From Streptomyces bambusae (GTDB lineage Bacteria > Actinomycetota > Actinomycetes > Streptomycetales > Streptomycetaceae): 64,000 nt of DNA. Below the pieces are notes generated by a model, which was not told the origin of the DNA, did not search any database, and saw only the letters and a list, made by a program, of their open reading frames with translations. The stretch is taken from positions 124,001 through 188,000 of the forward strand of contig NZ_JAJAUZ010000003.1 in assembly GCF_020532645.1 (NCBI RefSeq), in the 5' to 3' direction. A program made the position numbers and the translations under genes. Each line of letters begins with the position of its first letter. Position 1 is the first letter of the stretch. Positions 58,454-64,000 of this stretch are shown here, piece after piece.

Positions 58454-59086
58454 ATGGGCCTCGTCCACATCGCGATGTTCGCGACCCTCGACCTCGTCGG
58501 GCAGGCGCCCGGCGGCCCCGACGAGGATCCGGAGGGGTTCCCTTTCGGCGGCTGGCAGGCGCCGCTGCTGGACGAGGTCGCGGGGGCGCAGATCGGGGCC
58601 GCGTACGAGGGCACCGACGCGCTGCTGCTCGGGCGGCGTACGTACGACATCTTCGCCGGGTACTGGCCGCACCAGGAGGGCGGCCAGGACGACGAGTTCG
58701 CCGCGCTCTTCAACCGCATCCCGAAGTACGTCGCCTCCCGCGGCAATCCGGACCTGTCGTGGGCCGGTTCCACGCAGCTCGGTCCGGACCTGCCGGCCGC
58801 GGTGCGGGAGATCCGGGACCGGCACGAGCACGTGAAGGTGGTCGGCAGCCTGAACCTCGTCCAGACGCTCCTGCGGGAGAAGCTCTTCGACCGCCTCGAC
58901 CTCTGGGTCCACCCGATCGTCCTCGGCGTCGGCAAGAAGGTCTTCGACGACGGCGCCGTCCCCACGAACCTCACCCTCCGGACCCCGCCGGCCGCCACCC
59001 CCGCCGGCACCGTCCACCTCCACTACGCCCTCGCCCCCGGCACCCCGGCCACGGGCGACATGAGCGCCCCGGACCGCGGGGTGTGA
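58454..59086 (+). CDS. RibD C-terminal/dihydrofolate-reductase-like protein
   Basis: The 210-residue protein has the RibD_C fold: IAMFATLDLVGQAPGG at the start, TDALLLGRRTYDIFAGYWP at about 50-70, KVVGSLNLVQTLL and DLWVHPIVLGVGKKVFDDG. Such proteins are NADPH-dependent reductases of uncertain substrate. A Pro/Ala tail ends the protein. Confidence 0.9.
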   Translation: MGLVHIAMFATLDLVGQAPGGPDEDPEGFPFGGWQAPLLDEVAGAQIGAAYEGTDALLLGRRTYDIFAGYWPHQEGGQDDEFAALFNRIPKYVASRGNPDLSWAGSTQLGPDLPAAVREIRDRHEHVKVVGSLNLVQTLLREKLFDRLDLWVHPIVLGVGKKVFDDGAVPTNLTLRTPPAATPAGTVHLHYALAPGTPATGDMSAPDRGV

Positions 59087-59125
59087 TGAGAGACTCGTAC
59101 TTTCATCAGGCAAAAGGGGAACCGG

Positions 59126-59789
59126 ATGGCCGTCACGCTGGCCGAGGAAGTCGTACTGCTCGCAATGGACGACGAATCCGGAACAGGGAGGCAGCAGGAG
59201 GCCGTCCGCTGGGCAGCGGCCTGCGGCATCCTGGTCGAACTGGCCTTGGCCGGGCGCATCTCCGTCCCCCGCAGCCACCTTCACCTGACGGACCCCACCC
59301 TGACCGGTGATCCTCTCCTCGACGGCCGGCTCGTGCTCATCGGGCAGTGGCTGCGGGGGCGGAGCGTCGGCCGGGTGTCGGAGTGGCTGGTCAAGGACGA
59401 GCCCAGGGCTGCAGAGGCGGCCGTCGACCGTCTCTGCGAGCGGGGCGTGCTCGTGGCGGAGAAGCGCCGGGCGTTGGGGGTGTTCCCGGTGCGCCGCTAC
59501 CCGCAGGCGGACGGTGCCGCCGAGCGTGACGTACGGGACCGCCTTCGCGCCGCCGCCCCTGGGCGGTGCCCGGCCCGACGCGCGGACGGCGGCCCTGATC
59601 GCCCTGATCCACGCCGTGAAGCTGCACGCCCTGGCCTTCCCCGACGATCTGTCCCCGCAGCTCAAGATCCGTACCGCGTCGATAGCCTCCGGCCAGTGGG
59701 CCTCCGACGCCGTCCGCACCGCCGTCCACGAGGTGCTGTTGGCGGTGCTGGGCATGAAGACCACGCCCCGCATCACGACGGCGAGCTAG
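59126..59789 (+). pseudogene. GPP34 (Golgi phosphoprotein 3-like) gene, frameshifted
   Basis: The first part encodes a GPP34 domain: LAEEVVLLAMDDESG, LVELALAGRI, GVFPVRRYPQADG to DRLRAAAP. After about 59560 the family sequence continues in the next frame: GARPDARTAALIALIHAVKLHAL, then ASGQWASDAVRTAVHEVLLAVLG, ending at 59789. Removing one C from a CCCC run near 59558 restores one frame. A true mutation or a base-calling error are both possible. Confidence 0.75.
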
Positions 59790-59934
59790 GAGCGTACGCG
59801 CCGTTCCGCTGTCCGGTCGGAACGCGAGGTCGGATTTTCGCCAGCAGGGTGGGGCGGTTCGGGAGAGGGTCGGGGGCGGGGCGCGGTCGTGGCCGCGGCC
59901 CGTCACTCCGGTACTTCGCGAAAAGGGGCAGCGC

Positions 59935-60573
59935 ATGCATGTCGTTCCCGGACTCAAGGTCCTGTACTTCGGGACTCCGGTGGTGCTGATCGGCACACGG
60001 AACGAGGACGGTACGGCGAACCTCGCGCCGATGTCCTCGGCGTGGTGGCTGGGTCAGTCGTGCATGCTCGGGCTCGGCAACAACGCGCAGACCACCGTGA
60101 ACCTGCTGCGGGAGGGCGAGTGCGTGCTCAACCTGCCCTCGTCGGCGATGGTCGATGCCGTCGACCGGATCGCGCTGACCACCGGGAAGCCGGCCGTACC
60201 CGACTACAAGAGGAAGCAGGGCTACCGGCACGAGCCCGACAAGTTCTCCACCGCGGGTCTGACGGAGCAGGCGTCGGACCTGGTCCGGGCGCCCAGGGTG
60301 GCGGAGTGTCCGGTCCAGCTGGAGTGCCGGGTCGTCTCGGCGCATCCGTTCGGCGGTCCCGAACGGCACGCCACCGCCTTCGAAGTCGAGGTCCTCCGCG
60401 CCCACGTCGAGGAAAACCTGGTCATCCCGGGGACGCACTACGTCGACCCGCTCGGCTGGGACCCGTTGATCATGAAGTTCTGCGAGTTCTTCGGCGGCGG
60501 ACACAACGTCCACCCGTCGAGACTCGCCGAGGGCTGGAACATGCCGCACGCGCTGCCGGTTCCGACCGCCTGA
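59935..60573 (+). CDS. Flavin reductase-like domain protein
   Basis: The 212-residue protein has the FMN-binding split-barrel pattern: YFGTPVVLIGTRNEDGTANLAPMSSAWWLG at the start, ECVLNLPSSAMVDAVDRIA in the middle and HYVDPLGWDPLIMKFCEFFGGG near the end. It resembles flavin reductase/DIM6-NTAB family enzymes. Substrate unknown; no partner monooxygenase is adjacent. Confidence 0.87.
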   Translation: MHVVPGLKVLYFGTPVVLIGTRNEDGTANLAPMSSAWWLGQSCMLGLGNNAQTTVNLLREGECVLNLPSSAMVDAVDRIALTTGKPAVPDYKRKQGYRHEPDKFSTAGLTEQASDLVRAPRVAECPVQLECRVVSAHPFGGPERHATAFEVEVLRAHVEENLVIPGTHYVDPLGWDPLIMKFCEFFGGGHNVHPSRLAEGWNMPHALPVPTA

Positions 60574-60600
60574 GCAGGCGGACCGGCAGCCCCGCCGGCA

Positions 60601-60993
60601 TCAGGCCGCCTGGACCGCCATCGGCTCGACCAGCCCCGCCCGCCACTCCGGGCGGGGATCGGCGCAGAGGCCCGTCCAGTACTCCGTGCCGCGGACGATG
60701 CGTCCGTCGCGGACGGTCCAGAAGGAGGCCGCGCGGAACACTCCGGCGCCTTCGTGCGGAACCTCGACCTCGGAGACGACCTCGTCGCCGTCGGCGACGA
60801 TGCGCAGGACGCGGATCGACCAGCCCTCCGGGTACTCGCGGTTCACGGCGACGTAGTTGTCGCGGCCCACGATGCGTTCCCCGCTGACCGGCCACTCGAC
60901 GACGGCGTCCGCCGCGACCAGCGCGGCGACACCGTCCCAGTCCCGCGCCTCGATCCGCTCCCACAGCGCCGCTACGACCTTCGAAGACTCCAT
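60601..60993 (-). CDS. SnoaL/NTF2-like protein
   Basis: The 130-residue protein has a cone-shaped NTF2-like fold: VVAALWERIEARDWDGVAALVAADAVVEWP, then GRDNYVAVNREYPEGW and a final GRIVRGTEYWTGL. These proteins are isomerases, hydrolases or ligand-binding proteins of varied function. Nothing nearby fixes a role. Convergent with the flavin reductase gene. Confidence 0.87.
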   Translation of the reverse strand: MESSKVVAALWERIEARDWDGVAALVAADAVVEWPVSGERIVGRDNYVAVNREYPEGWSIRVLRIVADGDEVVSEVEVPHEGAGVFRAASFWTVRDGRIVRGTEYWTGLCADPRPEWRAGLVEPMAVQAA

Positions 60994-61028
60994 GGGTCAC
61001 ACCCTGCCAGACGTGCCCCCGAATGGCT

Positions 61029-62132
61029 CTACTTCCGGTCGGTCACCGTCGCCGTGAAGCCGCAGCACTCGAACGTACGGGTCCGGTCGCCGGAGAGTCC
61101 GGTGGTCTTCAAACGGTCCAGCCGGGCGGTGGTGTCGACGGAGGAGGCGATGACCGCGACACCGCCGGCGCCGCCGCGGATCGTGTCCTTGACCGAGGTG
61201 AACGTGCCGTCCTGGAAGGCGATGCCGTAGTACGTGCTGTCGACGAAGGTGTTGTGGCTGGTCTCCACATTGCCGAAGGCGTAGACGCCGAGCTGGTTGC
61301 CGACGAGGCGGTTCCGGGTGACCGTCACCCCCGTGTTGGCGAGGACGCCGGCGTGCTGGATGTCGGAGAAGAAGTCGGTGCCGCAGCCCGGGTCGGGCTC
61401 GCGGCAGGCGTTGTCGCTCACCCGGTTCCGCTCGACCCGTCCCGTCGCCTCGACGAACTCGATCCCGTCGGTCGAGATGCTCTTCTGGCCGGTGACGACG
61501 TTGCGCAGCACCGTGGCCTTCGAGTCCGCGCTGAGCACGACGATGCCGGCGCCCTGGTAGTCCGTGATCTTCGAATCCCGGATGGACGCCGACCCCGCGC
61601 CGGCGGGGAAGTCGCCGATGAGCACGGCGTTGGCACTCCGGAAGCACGGTGCCATCGGGGTGTCCTTGATGTGGGACACCGCCGCGTGGCTCAGGTCCAG
61701 GTGCGCTCCGCCCAGCACCCGGATGCCGGCTCCGAGGGCGCCCGCGTCGCACGTACCGGAACCCGGTCCGCTCACTGCCAGCCGGGACATCTTCACGGAC
61801 GCCGCGCTGTCGATCGTGACGATCGAGTTGAGGCCGTCCGAGCCCGTCACCAGCGTCTCGGGGGCGAGGATGGTGCTCTTCCCGGCGCCCGCCCCGGTGA
61901 GGGTGAGGTCCTTGCGGATGGTCACCTGCTCGCGGTACACGCCGGGGCGCAGGACGATACGGCTGCCGGGCTGGGCGGCGTCGACCGCGGACTGGACGGT
62001 CGGGTAGGCCGTCGAGGGAACCTTCAGGTCACGCGGCTGCGATGCGGCGGACGGGGATGCGAGGGGGCCGAGAGCCGCGGAGGCGAGCAGCGTGCCGAGC
62101 GCGGCGGCGCAGCGGGTGCGGAGGGGGGTCAT
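61029..62132 (-). CDS. Secreted right-handed parallel beta-helix protein
   Basis: The 367-residue protein has a signal peptide ending PSAASQ and a pectinesterase-like entry segment (YPTVQSAVDAAQPGSRIVLRPGVYREQVTIRKDLTLTGAG). A run of beta-helix coils with Asn and short hydrophobic stretches follows (VLRNVVTGQ, VERNRVSDN, VTRNRLVGNQLGVYAFG). Six cysteines suggest disulfides. Probably binds or cleaves an extracellular polysaccharide; catalytic residues cannot be assigned. Confidence 0.87.
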   Translation of the reverse strand: MTPLRTRCAAALGTLLASAALGPLASPSAASQPRDLKVPSTAYPTVQSAVDAAQPGSRIVLRPGVYREQVTIRKDLTLTGAGAGKSTILAPETLVTGSDGLNSIVTIDSAASVKMSRLAVSGPGSGTCDAGALGAGIRVLGGAHLDLSHAAVSHIKDTPMAPCFRSANAVLIGDFPAGAGSASIRDSKITDYQGAGIVVLSADSKATVLRNVVTGQKSISTDGIEFVEATGRVERNRVSDNACREPDPGCGTDFFSDIQHAGVLANTGVTVTRNRLVGNQLGVYAFGNVETSHNTFVDSTYYGIAFQDGTFTSVKDTIRGGAGGVAVIASSVDTTARLDRLKTTGLSGDRTRTFECCGFTATVTDRK

Positions 62133-62386
62133 GTGCGTTTCCTCCCGGAGGAAGGGCCGGCTGCGCGGGGCCGCTCGGCGCCGTGGGACACGGGGCGGCC
62201 CGGCGGAACGGCCGGTTCGCCCGTGTCACCCGAGCACAGCGCGAGCGGATCCGGCCGGGACCGTGCCGAGGGGTGGGCCGTCCGGACCAGAGGTTCCACA
62301 CGGCAAGACGGGCGCGCGCCCGGCGCGGGGGAGGCCGTGCCATGCCCGGCACGTGCACCCTGACGGGACTCCGGGAGACCCCGGTG

Positions 62387-63238
62387 TCAGATCGTGGTGG
62401 GCATGTGGGGCGCTGCTGCGACCCGGGCCATCGTCCGCAGTTTCGTGAAGTAGGAGGTGCAGTACTCCTCGTTGATCAGAGGAATGATCTTGTCGAGGTC
62501 GGCTATGCAGCTCCAGAGGCAGGCGATGCCGCTGTCGTCGAGTCCGCCCTTCAGCTCCTTCTGCACGAGGCCGGCGACGTCGGCGTCCAGGAGCACGAGG
62601 TCGACGCCGTCGAAGCCCACGCCGCGGAAGCCGTCGGGGAACAGCGCGCGCAGGTGGTCCTCCCACAGCCGGGCGAGTCCGCGTCCGGGCTGTGCTCCGT
62701 CCACATCGGCGGCCGTCGCCTCTGCCGTCGCAGGCGGGTGAAGGAGCAGGGAGACGGCATCGAAGACGGCCCGCAGCATGGTGACGGCACGGATCGGGCG
62801 GAGGGCGGCGCTTGACTCGCAGCCCTGCGTGAGTTTGTCGCGCAGCAGTCGGCTGCGGTCGAGTTCGGCGGCGAGCCCGGCCGTGATGAGCCCTGCGTCG
62901 CAGGCCCGCTCGATGAGGAGGTGGAGCGGTTCGGTCGTGGCCAGACGCTCGGCGAGGACGTGCTCCAGGGCGAACAGGGAATGCGCAACGGCGACGGTGG
63001 CGAACTCGTAGCGGTAGTAGGAGTGCCGGATGAGCTCGCGAGAGGTCTCCATCGCGCTCATGACGTACATCGACGCGTCGGCGGGCAGAACCAGGTCGGC
63101 AACCAGGGCGTGCATGCCCGCGTAGTCGAGGACGACGTCGCCGGCGCGCGGGTCCCGTACGGGCAGGAGGGACCGGCCGGGCGGCGGTGTTGGGGTGTTC
63201 ACCAGCGCAGTTTCGTTGCCGGAACCCGTCGGTGCCAT
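62387..63238 (-). CDS. Protein of unknown function
   Basis: The 283-residue, mostly helical, soluble protein has SMYVMSAMETSRELIRHSYYRYEFATVAVAHSLFALEHVLAERL near residue 60 and LDRSRLLRDKLTQGC near 130. An acidic C-terminal half contains LVLLDADVAGLVQKEL. No signal peptide or known motif is seen. The ATG at 63238 is tentative because there is no good ribosome site. I do not recognise the family. Confidence 0.65.
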   Translation of the reverse strand: MAPTGSGNETALVNTPTPPPGRSLLPVRDPRAGDVVLDYAGMHALVADLVLPADASMYVMSAMETSRELIRHSYYRYEFATVAVAHSLFALEHVLAERLATTEPLHLLIERACDAGLITAGLAAELDRSRLLRDKLTQGCESSAALRPIRAVTMLRAVFDAVSLLLHPPATAEATAADVDGAQPGRGLARLWEDHLRALFPDGFRGVGFDGVDLVLLDADVAGLVQKELKGGLDDSGIACLWSCIADLDKIIPLINEEYCTSYFTKLRTMARVAAAPHMPTTI

Positions 63239-63271
63239 CGGATTTGCTCGGAGCGGTGGGCGTTCCGCTGC

Positions 63272-63307
<36 letters not shown>

Positions 63308-63336
63308 CCGCCTGCTGCCACCGGTGCGGTCCGACC

Positions 63337-64000
63337 TCAGAGAACGGCCTTCGGCTCCGCCCGGAGCTCGTCCGCGGTGCGCAGGGCCGCTTCGACGCGG
63401 CGGTTGCTCGTCATGGTCGAGGTGACGGCGGTCATGGTCAGGAGGAGGCCGGCGGCGGTGTAGAGCGGGGTGCGCACGTCGTACGCGGTGGCCAGCCAGC
63501 CGCCGAGGAAGGCTCCGAACGGGGCGGCGCACATGGCGAGCATGCGGGAGGTGGCGGCGACCCGGCCCATCAGGTGGGCGGGGACGATCGTCTGGCGGAG
63601 GGAGGGGGCGAGCACCATCGTGGCGCCGATGCCCGCTCCGCAGACGGCGAGCGCGAGGCCGGCGACGTACGGGTCCGGGGCGGCGGCGAGGCCCAGGACG
63701 GCGACCCCCTCGACGGCGGCCGTGCAGGTGAGCGCGGTGCCGGTGCCGAGTCGCCGGCCGAGGAAGGAGGCGATGCCCGCGCCGAGCAGACCGCCGGTGG
63801 CCTCCGCCGTGAGGAGCAGGCCGAAGCCGAAGGCGCCGATGCCGAGGCGTTCGTGAGCGAAGAGGGCGAGTACGGTCTCCACGGCGACGAACGCCACGTT
63901 CCCCACCGCCGGACGCAGCGCGAGCCCGAGCAGCAACCGGTCCCGGAAGACGTACGAGGCGCCGGCCCGGGCCTGCCGCAGCAGCGACTCGCGGGCCTCC
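63337..64000 (-). CDS. MFS transporter, C-terminal part (5' end outside window)
   Basis: The frame enters from the right edge (upstream part starts near EARESLLRQARAGASYVFRDRLLLGLALRP). The visible 220 residues hold about six hydrophobic helices of an MFS exporter of the enterobactin-exporter/DHA3-like type, ending DELRAEPKAVL. The conserved LMGRVAATSRMLAMCAAPFGAFLGGWLA helix is clear. Substrate unknown. Confidence 0.87.
   Translation of the reverse strand, partial: EARESLLRQARAGASYVFRDRLLLGLALRPAVGNVAFVAVETVLALFAHERLGIGAFGFGLLLTAEATGGLLGAGIASFLGRRLGTGTALTCTAAVEGVAVLGLAAAPDPYVAGLALAVCGAGIGATMVLAPSLRQTIVPAHLMGRVAATSRMLAMCAAPFGAFLGGWLATAYDVRTPLYTAAGLLLTMTAVTSTMTSNRRVEAALRTADELRAEPKAVL

Overview
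The window is chromosomal DNA from a high-GC actinomycete, most probably Streptomyces. I infer this from the very high G+C content, GTG starts, hairpin terminators without T-tracts, DUF6415- and DUF6153-like proteins, and gene sets typical of that genus. No rRNA, tRNA, CRISPR array, phage or complete insertion sequence was seen.

Layout. (1) 1-2820: a persulfide/sulfite handling operon (MBL-fold/rhodanese enzyme, membrane rhodanese, TauE-type exporter, CstR-like repressor) with ATACCCC/GGGGTAT operators. (2) 2828-27484: a stress/dormancy island resembling the Streptomyces hypoxia (OsdR) or mycobacterial DosR gene sets. It holds five universal stress proteins, two cNMP-domain/CBS-BON modules, a beta-CASP nuclease, a zinc alcohol dehydrogenase, an XRE/PPOX protein, a GH65 phosphorylase, PEP synthase, a flavodoxin-like protein, an ABC exporter, phosphoketolase, a SulP transporter and a DUF4389 protein. 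A recurring palindrome, GGGCCG-N2-CGGCCC, often in pairs about 21 bp apart, lies upstream of most of these units and is the most striking unlabelled signal here. An XRE/TPR-like regulator, a pterin dehydratase and a DUF6415 protein sit inside the island.

(3) 27716-34061: a duplicated remnant of the DUF6415 locus, GNAT enzymes, an ECF41/SigJ-like sigma factor with an FAD oxidoreductase, and an NmtR-like ArsR repressor divergent from an MFS exporter with a His-rich tail. (4) 34151-39351: a copper-type locus (YcnI, DsbA-like protein, CopC, CopD-CtaG) that is badly degraded: frameshifts, an internal stop, a deletion, a truncated DUF3093 gene and a missing stop codon. (5) 39590-47256: an Acr3/BASS-type permease, a translationally coupled pair of exported proteins of unknown function, an MBL hydrolase/HxlR pair, and cobalt transporter genes cbtB-cbtA behind a cobalamin riboswitch. 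(6) 47546-57373: a GNAT, DUF305 and DUF6153-like exported proteins, a SUKH protein, a CPBP protease-histidine kinase-response regulator operon, a KhtT/Kef-type antiporter pair, and a second two-component system. (7) 57399-64000: a nitronate monooxygenase pseudogene, a RibD-like reductase, a frameshifted GPP34 gene, small enzymes, a secreted parallel beta-helix protein, an unknown protein and the end of an MFS transporter.

The island genes suggest a coherent low-oxygen or energy-starvation programme: reserve sugars are cleaved phosphorolytically (GH65), carbon is rerouted (phosphoketolase, PEP synthase), reductant is disposed of (alcohol dehydrogenase, flavodoxin), and nucleotide-sensing proteins (USP, CBS, cNMP-like) adjust activity. 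This is inference from family knowledge and gene content.
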